A DNA stretch of 64,000 nucleotides from Polyangiaceae bacterium (GTDB lineage: Bacteria > Myxococcota_A > Polyangia > Polyangiales > Polyangiaceae), in NCBI GenBank assembly GCA_016712345.1, contig JADJRH010000001.1:2666001-2730000 (forward strand), read 5' to 3'. The translations under genes and the position numbers were made by a program. Every line of letters starts with the position of its first letter. Position 1 is the stretch's first letter. The notes under the pieces are model-generated. The model made no database searches. It was not told the DNA's origin and was given only the letters and a program-made list of their open reading frames with translations. Shown here in pieces: positions 9,576-17,736 of this stretch.

Positions 9576-10130
9576 TTAAGCCGGCGATTTCCAAAATTCA
9601 ACTTGTTCTGCCCGGCCGAACAATCTCCTAAAGTTGTGGCCCATCATCATTTCGAGATCGTCCCAGAAATACAGCCAAGTTGTGTAATAGCCAACATCAA
9701 TGTGGCCGCCAGCGTATTCTGAGTCGCGCTCATCAGCGGCGAGTTTGCCAAATGAAATGATCCCGCCGCCTTTTCCGATCTTCTCTTTAAGCACCTCAAA
9801 GTCCTTGTTTGCTGAAACTACCGAAATGGTGGGGGCGCCGAATATCTCTTTCACCCTCTTTGCCAAATTTTTTCGACTCAACCAAATGTGCTTATCTTTG
9901 TGTGGTCCCTGCCGAATCAGCGTTTCAGTGCCGCGACCGGTCTCTTTTCCGAGCTTGATATCACATCGCAGCAGACAGTAGCTCATCCGCAACGCGCACG
10001 TGTTTTCCCATTGCGGTCCTTCAGGCATTGTCAATCCGATCTCGTCATAGATGGCTTTTCGGCTATACCGATCCGGGTGTGGATACTTGGCCTTCAATGC
10101 GGACAACGGAGGCACTACGTCTTTTGCCAT
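9576..10130 (-). CDS. tae4: Tae4-family T6SS peptidoglycan amidase effector
   Basis: 184 residues matching the type VI amidase effector 4 family, NlpC/P60-like cysteine peptidases that cut the D-iGlu-mDAP bond of peptidoglycan peptide stems in the periplasm of rival cells. The catalytic Cys45 lies in ENTCALRMS, the family signature, and the catalytic His143 in AGGHIDV, with further acidic residues after it (FWDDLE). Length agrees with the family. The ATG at 10130 has GGGGAG about 8 bases upstream; an in-frame ATG at 10145 overlaps that site and is less likely. It is the last gene of the leftward VgrG operon. A normal Tai4 immunity protein (about 120 residues, with signal peptide) is not evident; the gene just upstream is the only candidate. 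Confidence 0.88.
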   Translation of the reverse strand: MAKDVVPPLSALKAKYPHPDRYSRKAIYDEIGLTMPEGPQWENTCALRMSYCLLRCDIKLGKETGRGTETLIRQGPHKDKHIWLSRKNLAKRVKEIFGAPTISVVSANKDFEVLKEKIGKGGGIISFGKLAADERDSEYAGGHIDVGYYTTWLYFWDDLEMMMGHNFRRLFGRAEQVEFWKSPA

Positions 10131-10163
10131 GGCTACACTCCCCATTCAAAACCTGACTGGGTA

Positions 10164-10727
10164 TTAGACATAAACCGTTACAAGATCCTGCCCCGCAACG
10201 CGTGCGTCAGTAAGCAAATCGCGAAGGTCTTCTAGCCACTCACCAATCGCATCTTCCCGCGTCTCTTCAGGAGGATTCAGACGCAGGCGGCGCAGCTCCT
10301 CGTGTGACAACCAGCCCCACGCGGGGATATCGTCGCACGCAAGGTTGCAAAGTGGACGACCTATCAACTTGGCGCCCAAATCTTCGTCACCGAACTGTTC
10401 CCGCGTCATCTTTCTACCCAAGAAACTCCGGTGAAACGCCTGGGCCGAAGCACTTGCATGGTCTAAACTGCCAATGGTCGTTCCGTGGGCTTGAATGAGC
10501 GCAATTGTACAGATGCGGCCATTTTCGTCAGCGGGCACGTCTGTTCGACCGGCTGACGATTGTATAAGGCCCGCAAGGCGTTCACGCTTTTCGACCCAAT
10601 CTTCCCAAGTGCATTGAAGTGCAGCGCATCAGTCGAGTTCACGTGGATCGACCATGGATGGTTGGCGCGCCATGGTGTCACAAAGGGTTGTCAAGTTGAC
10701 TGTCCGAAGTTCGAGTACGTATCCCAC
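10164..10727 (-). pseudogene. Small unknown gene with in-frame TGA; possible immunity gene
   Basis: The frame has a strong start: a GTG at 10727, 8 bases behind an AGGAG that overlaps the stop of the upstream Imm49 gene. It reads in phase for 188 codons to 10164 but contains a TGA at codon 33 (10631-10629). Downstream of that stop a 124-codon piece could begin only at a GTG (10538) with no clear ribosome site. The protein is soluble-looking with no signal peptide; segments include FHRSFLGRKMTREQFGD and ACDDIPAWGWLSHEEL. I do not recognise the family with confidence. Its place between Imm49 and tae4 suggests immunity or accessory function. Either a real nonsense mutation or a base-call error would explain the TGA. 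Confidence 0.55.
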
Positions 10728-10738
10728 GGTGTCAACTC

Positions 10739-11500
10739 CTACTTGAGCAGGTCAAGGGGAAGGTATGGACTTTGGATATCCACATTCAACCCAACCCTCC
10801 GCGCCACAGCTATCAATCCCAAAGCCACAACATCCAGGAGTCCCTCTGGATCGTGTCTAGTGTCGCGCTTTTTGTGGTCGGCCGCGAAACTTGTACAACG
10901 CGCGGCAACTGCGCGCTGGAGGCCGTTTTGATCACCGTTTGCGATGGCTGCTTGAATTGCTAAAATCGGCATCAATGCGGCGACAGCGTATCTGTTTACC
11001 TGGCCGCTTTGCAGGCGCACCAGGGCACTCTGGATCAAAGGTTGAGCGTCGTGGGTATGGTTCGCCGACAAATGTGCGCTCGTCTTGCAAACATCGTAGG
11101 CTGAAACGTCCGCATGAATCGCGGGATCTGTAAAACGCTCCCGCGGGGCGTTTTCCAAAAACGATCGCAGCTCAGCATGATTGGCAATGTTCGCAACCGC
11201 GAGGTAGATGCGGTATTGCCCCGGCCCCATTGCAATGTCCTCGCGCAGCGCCTGAAGAGTGTACGCAGCGCTGTCGTTGAAATGAGCCTGTACATCGTTG
11301 AGCGCATGGCTGAATCCATGTTTCAGCGCAGCGATGTGCAGGTGCATGTCCGCGAGGTAGATGGGTAACCTTCCATTGAGCGGCCTATTCGCGTTGTTCA
11401 ATCCGGGTGTTGTTTCGCGAACGTCTGCGAGTGAACGTGAAAGGCGTTCTGCAAGAATGCCTTGCTCGGGTGCGTGTGGGTATTTTCGGAGCGGTTGCAT
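10739..11500 (-). CDS. Imm49-family immunity protein
   Basis: 253-residue all-helical soluble protein that I assign to the Imm49 family of polymorphic-toxin immunity proteins. The assignment rests on length, the helical repeat pattern, and the C-terminal signature in which a hydrophobic helix (DVVALGLIAVARRVG) precedes a conserved SPYLPLDLL ending. It starts 32 bp downstream of the nuclease-type effector gene on the same strand, the usual order for an effector and its immunity gene, and no signal peptide is present, which fits protection against a cytoplasmic nuclease rather than a periplasmic enzyme. It presumably binds and blocks the C-terminal domain of the 11533-13167 product. The family call is from memory of the signature and would need a profile search. 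Confidence 0.75.
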   Translation of the reverse strand: MQPLRKYPHAPEQGILAERLSRSLADVRETTPGLNNANRPLNGRLPIYLADMHLHIAALKHGFSHALNDVQAHFNDSAAYTLQALREDIAMGPGQYRIYLAVANIANHAELRSFLENAPRERFTDPAIHADVSAYDVCKTSAHLSANHTHDAQPLIQSALVRLQSGQVNRYAVAALMPILAIQAAIANGDQNGLQRAVAARCTSFAADHKKRDTRHDPEGLLDVVALGLIAVARRVGLNVDIQSPYLPLDLLK

Positions 11501-11532
11501 ATCGTGCTCTACACTGCCGGACGGTGGGTAGG

Positions 11533-13167
11533 TTATTTGGGCGGTGGTGGTACGTCTATTTTGACAGGGTCAAATACATCGACCCCGTTATGTTGAGTCC
11601 AAACGGCGGTATACTCAACCTTCCCTTCACCCATGGCTTTAAGAATGTCCTGCCCAACTTCGTTCCGCCCATCTTTTATCCCTGAATTGGCCATCGTTTT
11701 TGCAACGTCTTTCAGGTAGGCGTCCGTGCCCTGCTTTACCTGACTGCCCTTGTTGGTCCCATATTTGGCTGTGCGATCTCCCAGTTTAGGAGCATTTTTG
11801 CCGCCTTTCGCCTCCAAAACGTGCACAATGCCGGTGGCAGGATCTTTGTAAACCACATTCACCACGTGGGGACCATTGAAGGTCTTGAATGCGTCGTCGG
11901 CAATGTCCTTGCCTAACTTGTTTCGGAGTTGTTGTTTTGCACCCTCGTTGCCCAGCTCTTCGGCGAGCTTTCGGAGTTCTTGGGTATGTTTGCCGGCGCC
12001 GTCTTTCGAGAGAGCGGCTATCTGGTCGATCAGCTTTTGGGCCTTCGGTGATGGCCAGGCCGGTATTTTGCTGGCTTTTTTTGAAACCTGAATGCCGTTC
12101 TCCAGGAGTGAGGGCAACTTCTTCTCCGCGAGTTCTTTCCCGCCCCGTTCGGCACCCTCCTTAAGCCCTTGTTCCAGCCCCTCTTTGGCGAGCTTTTTCA
12201 AGAAGTTCGTGGGCGTGATGAGTGACGCGGCAAAGTCCACGTAGGGTCCGGCCAACTGTTCCGTGTACGTTGGTTGAAACTCACCTGTCCAAAGCTGTTT
12301 CGCGTTGGCGACAACCGTGTCAACCCCGTAGGCGGCAACGGGTACACCTGCCGCCGCGCCCAAGAGAGTACCCGACGCAAGCACTCCGGCAACGACGTTT
12401 TTCGCACCGTCAACAATCCCCAACACAGCGAAGCCGCGTTCTATGATGCGGTACTTCATTTGGACTTCAACAGCCGCATTCCACACAGCGCCCGCGGTGG
12501 CCGATGCCTGATCCCACAAATCAGCGGCTAGGTTTTGAGCTGACGTGCCAATGTCAGACGCGAACTGCCACGCACCGTCAGCGATTTGCCCTCCCACCTG
12601 CCATGCCTGATTCGCAAGTTGAGTGGAGGCGTCGGCGACCGCCTCGGCACCCGAAGTGATATCGTCCCAAAGACTTTCATACCACTCTTTTTCTTCGGGT
12701 GTTTCGGGGGAAATCTCCGGGTTCGTTGCGCCGCAAATTTCTCCCAGCGGTCCAATATAGACTTGTCGAAAGTCTTTTACAAATCTGGCTATCCCAATTG
12801 TATTGCCGGGGCCGTCGGGGCCGGCGCAGTTCATCCAGTAGAGGGATGTATGAAAAACAATTGGTTTGCCATTTGACTTGACGGTAGAAGAGTAGGTGAT
12901 GGGTCGGCACCATCCCTTGTTGACACCGCTGATAATGCCGCCGCCGGTCCCGGCTTCGTCCCCATATACGGTGGGTAGCCGGCCGTCGGTGTTCATCACT
13001 TTCATGCCGGTCATGGACACAGTGTCAGAAAACCGCACCCCGTCGTTGAATCGTCCGATGATTTGATACGGCACCGGAAACATGGAAGGTGGCGTTTTAC
13101 AGAAGTCGGGGATGAGACTCATGACAATGGCCTCTCCCGTCACCCGTAGGCCTTCGTTTTCAGCCAT
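11533..13167 (-). CDS. PAAR-like (DUF4150) T6SS effector with C-terminal nuclease-type toxin
   Basis: 544-residue specialised T6SS effector. Residues about 15-140 form a DUF4150 PAAR-like domain (PDFCKTPP, VPYQIIGRF, GDEAGTGGGIISG), which caps the VgrG spike. The middle is a helical Ala/Gly-rich region with pretoxin-like segments (YVDFAASLITPTNFL). The last roughly 135 residues look like a restriction-endonuclease-fold toxin: VNVVYKDPATGIVHVLEAKGG supplies a D-x(n)-E-x-K core, followed by a QGTDAYLKD helix. It begins one base after the DUF2169 stop with GGGAGG upstream and is followed by Imm49. VgrG, DUF2169, DUF4150 effector and immunity gene form the canonical cargo order. Nuclease activity is inferred from the motif; another cytoplasmic toxin activity is possible. 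Confidence 0.85.
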   Translation of the reverse strand: MAENEGLRVTGEAIVMSLIPDFCKTPPSMFPVPYQIIGRFNDGVRFSDTVSMTGMKVMNTDGRLPTVYGDEAGTGGGIISGVNKGWCRPITYSSTVKSNGKPIVFHTSLYWMNCAGPDGPGNTIGIARFVKDFRQVYIGPLGEICGATNPEISPETPEEKEWYESLWDDITSGAEAVADASTQLANQAWQVGGQIADGAWQFASDIGTSAQNLAADLWDQASATAGAVWNAAVEVQMKYRIIERGFAVLGIVDGAKNVVAGVLASGTLLGAAAGVPVAAYGVDTVVANAKQLWTGEFQPTYTEQLAGPYVDFAASLITPTNFLKKLAKEGLEQGLKEGAERGGKELAEKKLPSLLENGIQVSKKASKIPAWPSPKAQKLIDQIAALSKDGAGKHTQELRKLAEELGNEGAKQQLRNKLGKDIADDAFKTFNGPHVVNVVYKDPATGIVHVLEAKGGKNAPKLGDRTAKYGTNKGSQVKQGTDAYLKDVAKTMANSGIKDGRNEVGQDILKAMGEGKVEYTAVWTQHNGVDVFDPVKIDVPPPPK

Positions 13168-13168
13168 G

Positions 13169-14185
13169 TCAGTTACCTCCCTTGGGGTAGGTCATCCGTG
13201 GTTCTAAGACGCGAATGTTGTCGGTGTGGGGCATTTGAGAGCGCCACACCAAGTGGGCAGTCATTGCGGGTATGTCGAGCATCAGCGTGTCGAGAAACAC
13301 CGGGGCGATCCCCATTGCGCCGGACTTGTAGCGAATCAACACGCCGAGTTTATACACCGGTAGCCAAAATCGCAGCGTTCCACTCTCAGTCAGATTTTCC
13401 AACTCCACCTCTTCGTCCCCTTTGAGGAACGATGGGTAGATTAGGTCGGGGTGAGCGGCATTATAAAATGCGTACTCAAAATCGGCCGGCAAACGGGGTT
13501 GTTCTGCGCGAAGCAGCGCATCGTCAATGGTCCCCGCTCGTTTCAGACGAGGTTGCCAAGAACGGGCAATCGGGCCAAAACCCTGCGGCGCGTAGACTTT
13601 TCCCCATTCATTCACAGGTTCATCCGCGGCTTCAATTTGTGGGGCAGGGAGTTCGTCAACTCCCCAGGGCACTTCACCTTCGACATATCCAACGCCGACC
13701 GGGTTTTGTTCAAACACTCGCTCGTTGCCCCAAGCATCTTTCCAAATGCCCCCAAAGGCATGTTCATACCTAACGGGCACCTGAGCGGCGGGTTCAGGTT
13801 CGCTGAGCTGCCATTCACCGTTTTGCCTCACCCACGATCGGGGCCCGGTGACATGCAATGTCTTGGAGACTGTACCCACCGAGAGGCGCACATTCCAATC
13901 GGCGAGTGCCCGTCCGCCCGGTGCATGGGCGACCGCGTTGACAAGCACATCGGCGCGCGGCTTAAACGGCGAAAGGTCGCTCTCCAAGCGAACGCTCGAA
14001 TAGTTGGGTTCGCCATGCCAAAAGTCGGTTTCAACAATGGGGTGTTGCAACGGATTGGGGCGCAGTGCGGCACCGGGTAAAATGTCAAACGTGCCGCGCA
14101 ACACCAAAACACCAAAGTTTCGATTTTGCGCGTCCCGAGTTTCGAACAAAATCTGTGGAAAGGGCGTGAAGTTGCGGACAATCAC
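13169..14185 (-). CDS. DUF2169 T6SS adaptor/chaperone
   Basis: 338-residue single-domain DUF2169 protein: VLVLRGTFDI, FKPRADVLVNAVAHAP, WNVRLSVG, VRYEHAFGG, FGPIARSW, FYNAAHPDL and LENLTESG are all typical elements. The family acts as an adaptor that helps DUF4150 PAAR-like effectors dock on VgrG. It starts at a GTG 16 bp after the VgrG stop with AAGAGG upstream and ends one base before the effector ATG, so the three genes are a tight unit. It is a relative of the N-terminal domain of the longer DUF2169 protein at 7199, but here the family stands alone and in the normal VgrG-adaptor-effector context. Confidence 0.9.
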   Translation of the reverse strand: MIVRNFTPFPQILFETRDAQNRNFGVLVLRGTFDILPGAALRPNPLQHPIVETDFWHGEPNYSSVRLESDLSPFKPRADVLVNAVAHAPGGRALADWNVRLSVGTVSKTLHVTGPRSWVRQNGEWQLSEPEPAAQVPVRYEHAFGGIWKDAWGNERVFEQNPVGVGYVEGEVPWGVDELPAPQIEAADEPVNEWGKVYAPQGFGPIARSWQPRLKRAGTIDDALLRAEQPRLPADFEYAFYNAAHPDLIYPSFLKGDEEVELENLTESGTLRFWLPVYKLGVLIRYKSGAMGIAPVFLDTLMLDIPAMTAHLVWRSQMPHTDNIRVLEPRMTYPKGGN

Positions 14186-14201
14186 AACGGCCTCTTTTCG
14201 C

Positions 14202-16742
14202 TCAGTTTAGGTCAATGGTGCTGCCGTTGATGTGTACAGGTCCGATCGCCGTGAACTTAAATTCTACACCAATCAACTCTACTTTGCCGCTCTTATCAAT
14301 CACGAGCGATGCTTCACCAATGGTGAGTTCCAAGCGCTCTTTGACTTCAACTTTGACAACTCCCTCCGGGATGTCTTCCGGCGGCGGCTCAGGGTCAGAC
14401 CCTTCAGGTGGTGGGTTGGGGCCAACGGTCAGCGCCATGCCTTTTCCAACCTGTTGGGTGTGGCTGCCACCCACGTTTGATACAGCGTTGTTGCCCACTG
14501 TTTGCCGAAGATTTTCACCCACGGTCATGGTGCGGTCACTGCCGGTGGTTTCGGTTTCATCGGACATGACCATTTTGGTAAGGTTGCCGCCGACGGTTAC
14601 CCGCCTGTCCTGTTCGATAATTTCTGTCTCGTCGTTTTTGACGATCTTTTTCAGGTTTTTTTCGGCCTGAATAAAGAGCATTTCTTTGCCCTTCATGTCT
14701 TCAAACAAGATCTCGTTAAACCCGCCCCCGCCGGGAGAGGAGTTACCACGCCACGCCGATACGGTTTTGTTGTCGGGGAGTTTGTGGGGCGTCGGCGAGG
14801 TGGTGTTGTACACCTGACCTACCACCAACGGATTGTCAGGGTCGCCTTCTAAAAAGGCAACGACCACTTCGCTCCCTACCCGCGGTATAGAAATAATTCC
14901 AAATCCGGGGCCGCCCCAACCCTGGCTCACTCGCATCCAACGGGAGCTGTCGTCGTTAAACCCGCCTTCACGGTCCCAGTGAAATTGCACGCGAATGCGG
15001 CCAAATTCATCGGTATGAATTTCTTGACCCTGCGGACCTACCACCACGGCGCTTTGCAGACCTTCCACTTTAGGTTTGGGGGTTTTTTGCGGTGGACGGT
15101 AAGGTTGATCGGCAAACACAGCGGCGCTGCTCATGGACCATTCACCGTCGGGTGTACCATCCACCGAAAACGATGTGATGAGCAGTTTAGAATTGGCACC
15201 CACTTTTGACCCGGGGTGATCGGCAATCGAGAAGATCGATCCGGGCTTTAAGTCGAGCGCGTTCGTGTCAAAGGTGAGGCTTGTTTTTCCGGTTCGAATG
15301 GCTTCAGACGCGCGTTTTGCCAGTGCCTTACCCGCTTTTTCGTCATGGCGAGAAGCACCTTTGTCGTCGCCCGCGAGTGAATTTGCCGCGCTGAGGAGTT
15401 TTTGCGCTTTGGACGTGGCTTCTTCGGCGGCTTGTTTGGCGTCGCCGAAGAGAGAATCGATAATTTTACCTCCCACCGCTTTGGTGGCCTCTTTGGCCAA
15501 GTCGCCCGCGGCGTTGGCAGCCATTCCACCCAGTTTGCTCTTGGCAAACTTACCCATTTTTTTGGTGACAAACTTGGTGACGGTATCGTCTACCTTACCG
15601 GCAAGCCGGTTATTGACCACACCTGACATTTTGTCGCGGAGCAACTTTTCAAAGTCAATGTCAAACGACTCGCGGTCACCGCCGAGCAGGTCACTTGCCA
15701 GTTTACCCGCCACGTTTCCGGCGATATCACCGGCCATTCCCCCCAAAATGTCCGTCACAACCCCCGTGGTGAGTGAGCCCGCCACGTTGCGCAGCGACTT
15801 GTTGAGCAGTTGAGTCACCTCGTCGTTGACAAATTGAGTGACCTTGTCGTCGGCGGCGTCAACCACCTTGTCTCGCATTCCATCGAGCCAACCGGCGGCT
15901 TTGTCGGGCAGCGATGTGGCTTTGCTGAGCGCGGGTTGGAGCATTTTAAAGGCTCCAGGTGAATAAACGTATTGTTCCAGTTGGTCTTCTTCGTTGCCGG
16001 GGCCGGTTGTGTCGCCGAGCAATTTATACTGAGCCGGCTTTCGAAAGTCGTGGTCGCGAAGGGTGACTTTGCCAGGCCTTACCGCCTCAGACATGCGGAC
16101 GTTGCTGACAAATTCTTTCTCGGCCGATTGGTTGGGTTGGTCGACAAATGGGATGGGTAGACCAAGCCGCGGTTCATTGTGTTGGGGTGCGTCCCACAAG
16201 ACCACTTTTGACTCTTTCGGGTCGTCGGCAAAGCCGAAACAGATGCCGGCCTCTTCAAGCATGCGACTGATAAAGGCGTAGTCGCTTTCACCGTATTGTA
16301 CCCGGTATTCAAACTGCGGGTAGGAGGCCCTGTCGATCTGCCATTGCGGTTCGATCTTCCATTCTTTTAAAATGGTATCTACCATGTCAGGTGTGTTGGT
16401 GCGCTGAAAGATGCGGTGATTGCGCTTTTGTGTGGCCATCCACAGGCGCGGCACAATCCGAATGTAATAGGTAGACAAGCCCGTAGATTCGGCCTGAATG
16501 AGTTCCATGTGTGCGCACACACCTCCCCATCGGCGGCCCGACGCGAACGTGGCAAAGTTCATCCCGCTCGCCACTTCAAGCGCAGCGGGTTTTCCAACAA
16601 TGGAACCGAGATCGATGTCATCGTTGGTTGACCGCGCCCAAACCGATACCGAAAATAGGCTGGACATCTCTTCGTGCACCGAAAACCGGCGAACGCTGAG
16701 AGAACTCTCACCCGACTGAAACCACAAATCTAAAACGGGCAT
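14202..16742 (-). CDS. vgrG: Type VI secretion tip protein VgrG with internal insertion
   Basis: 846-residue VgrG, the trimeric T6SS spike. It has the gp27-like N-terminal base (residues 1-260, with YPQFEYRVQYGESDYAFISR), the gp5 OB-fold region (GPQGQEIHTDEFGRIRVQFHWDREG, residues described in parts: HTDEFGRIRVQFHWD), the RVSQGWGG and PRVGSEVVVAFLEGDPD signatures, and C-terminal beta-helix-like repeats (TVGGNLTKMV, TVGENLRQTV). Between YVYSPGAF and DDKGASRHDEKAG, residues about 266-458, lies an extra helical segment of about 190 residues rich in Lys, Asp, Ala and Gly; most VgrGs join these points directly. No catalytic C-terminal extension is apparent. It heads the cargo genes (DUF2169, effector, immunity) and lies downstream of the kinase/GTPase genes on the same strand. 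Confidence 0.95.
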   Translation of the reverse strand: MPVLDLWFQSGESSLSVRRFSVHEEMSSLFSVSVWARSTNDDIDLGSIVGKPAALEVASGMNFATFASGRRWGGVCAHMELIQAESTGLSTYYIRIVPRLWMATQKRNHRIFQRTNTPDMVDTILKEWKIEPQWQIDRASYPQFEYRVQYGESDYAFISRMLEEAGICFGFADDPKESKVVLWDAPQHNEPRLGLPIPFVDQPNQSAEKEFVSNVRMSEAVRPGKVTLRDHDFRKPAQYKLLGDTTGPGNEEDQLEQYVYSPGAFKMLQPALSKATSLPDKAAGWLDGMRDKVVDAADDKVTQFVNDEVTQLLNKSLRNVAGSLTTGVVTDILGGMAGDIAGNVAGKLASDLLGGDRESFDIDFEKLLRDKMSGVVNNRLAGKVDDTVTKFVTKKMGKFAKSKLGGMAANAAGDLAKEATKAVGGKIIDSLFGDAKQAAEEATSKAQKLLSAANSLAGDDKGASRHDEKAGKALAKRASEAIRTGKTSLTFDTNALDLKPGSIFSIADHPGSKVGANSKLLITSFSVDGTPDGEWSMSSAAVFADQPYRPPQKTPKPKVEGLQSAVVVGPQGQEIHTDEFGRIRVQFHWDREGGFNDDSSRWMRVSQGWGGPGFGIISIPRVGSEVVVAFLEGDPDNPLVVGQVYNTTSPTPHKLPDNKTVSAWRGNSSPGGGGFNEILFEDMKGKEMLFIQAEKNLKKIVKNDETEIIEQDRRVTVGGNLTKMVMSDETETTGSDRTMTVGENLRQTVGNNAVSNVGGSHTQQVGKGMALTVGPNPPPEGSDPEPPPEDIPEGVVKVEVKERLELTIGEASLVIDKSGKVELIGVEFKFTAIGPVHINGSTIDLN

Positions 16743-16826
16743 GTGTCACCCCACGTGTTGAGTACGCTTTGGACTGCCGAAAAAAGGTCAAGTGGACTCT
16801 GAAACCAATACAAAACGAAATTGGAG

Positions 16827-17726
16827 TTACCCCGTGACTCCGTCTTGCAAAAGAGCCGATTCAAGTTCACGCTTGCAGGAGGCAATGTCGCGATGCCGCC
16901 AGTTGGGTTGTTTGGCGAGCATGCGTTTGATCACCGAGTTGACTCCCGATAAGGGCCACGCTCGCAGCTCGGGAATGCGGAGCGGACGGTACGCGCCGTG
17001 GGTATGGGCGCGTTCATAGCCCTGGGTATAGTCAAGGGGCGCCTGACCGAGACTTAATATCTCGTACATGGTTACGGCGGCTGCGTATTGATCGGCGGGT
17101 TGCCAATCGGCGTCGGCTTCATGTTCCCAGCGTTCCGGCGCTAGGTAGGCGGGGCTGCCATACACCATTCCACCCACGGCGTTTGGAGCGCGTCGAGCAA
17201 CAGTGGCTATTCCAAAATCGCCGATTTTGACGGATAAACCCTTTTCATCGCTCATCATGAGAAACAGGTTTTCAGGCTTGATATCGCGGTGGGCGATATT
17301 TTTGGCATGCAGTAGAGCGAGGCCGTCGAGCATTTGTAAAACAACGGTCAGGCGATCTGCCAATCCCAGGTTTTTAAATGTTTGCCGGAGGCTGGCATCA
17401 CACCTTTCCATGGAGTACCAAAAATGCGGAATGGCTTGTCCATTGCGAAAAATACCGCGTCTACCGTGGTCAAAAACGCGCACAAGTCTTTCAGAACGGG
17501 CGACGGCGAGAATGTGATATTCACTCTCGAAGCGCTGAGCCTGTTCTGGACTGCCTGAGTCGAGCGAAATTTTGAGGGCGAGGTCCACTTTTTTAATGCG
17601 ATCCCACACAGCCAAAACCGCCCCTTCGCCGCCTTTTCCAAGCAGCCGAAAACCGGAAAAACGGTCGCCGAACGCACTGTCCAGATCGTCTTTGCCGTAT
17701 TGGAACGAAGGTGTGTGTTGCATCAT
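16827..17726 (-). CDS. Serine/threonine protein kinase (T6SS-linked)
   Basis: Compact cytoplasmic Ser/Thr kinase, about 299 residues with no transmembrane or output domain. Motifs in order: glycine loop LGKGGEGAVLAVWD, lysine motif LALKIS, HRDIKPENLF catalytic loop, DFGIATVA, and APERWEHEAD at the end of the activation segment, so the kinase should be active. The double ATG at 17726/17723 lies 10 bp after the upstream stop; a longer reading from 17810 overlaps the neighbour by 74 bp and adds a non-kinase tail. It sits between the repeat/TM protein and VgrG in one leftward run, which resembles the position of PpkA-type kinases in T6SS regulation, though PpkA itself is a longer membrane protein. 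Likely substrates are the adjacent SSP-repeat protein or the GTPase (inference). Confidence 0.88.
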   Translation of the reverse strand: MMQHTPSFQYGKDDLDSAFGDRFSGFRLLGKGGEGAVLAVWDRIKKVDLALKISLDSGSPEQAQRFESEYHILAVARSERLVRVFDHGRRGIFRNGQAIPHFWYSMERCDASLRQTFKNLGLADRLTVVLQMLDGLALLHAKNIAHRDIKPENLFLMMSDEKGLSVKIGDFGIATVARRAPNAVGGMVYGSPAYLAPERWEHEADADWQPADQYAAAVTMYEILSLGQAPLDYTQGYERAHTHGAYRPLRIPELRAWPLSGVNSVIKRMLAKQPNWRHRDIASCKRELESALLQDGVTG

Positions 17727-17736
17727 GGGTAAGCGG

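Noticed and set aside
9561..9606. 8-bp inverted repeat with 30-base loop between DUF2169 and tae4 as terminator
   Set aside because: The right arm lies inside the tae4 coding end, the loop is long and there is no T-run; only weak support.
10629..10631. TGA read as selenocysteine
   Set aside because: The codon is early in the protein with no catalytic context or visible SECIS, and the family is not known for it.
10463..10681. 72-codon minus frame overlapping the interrupted gene
   Set aside because: Different phase from the well-started GTG frame and no better evidence for it.
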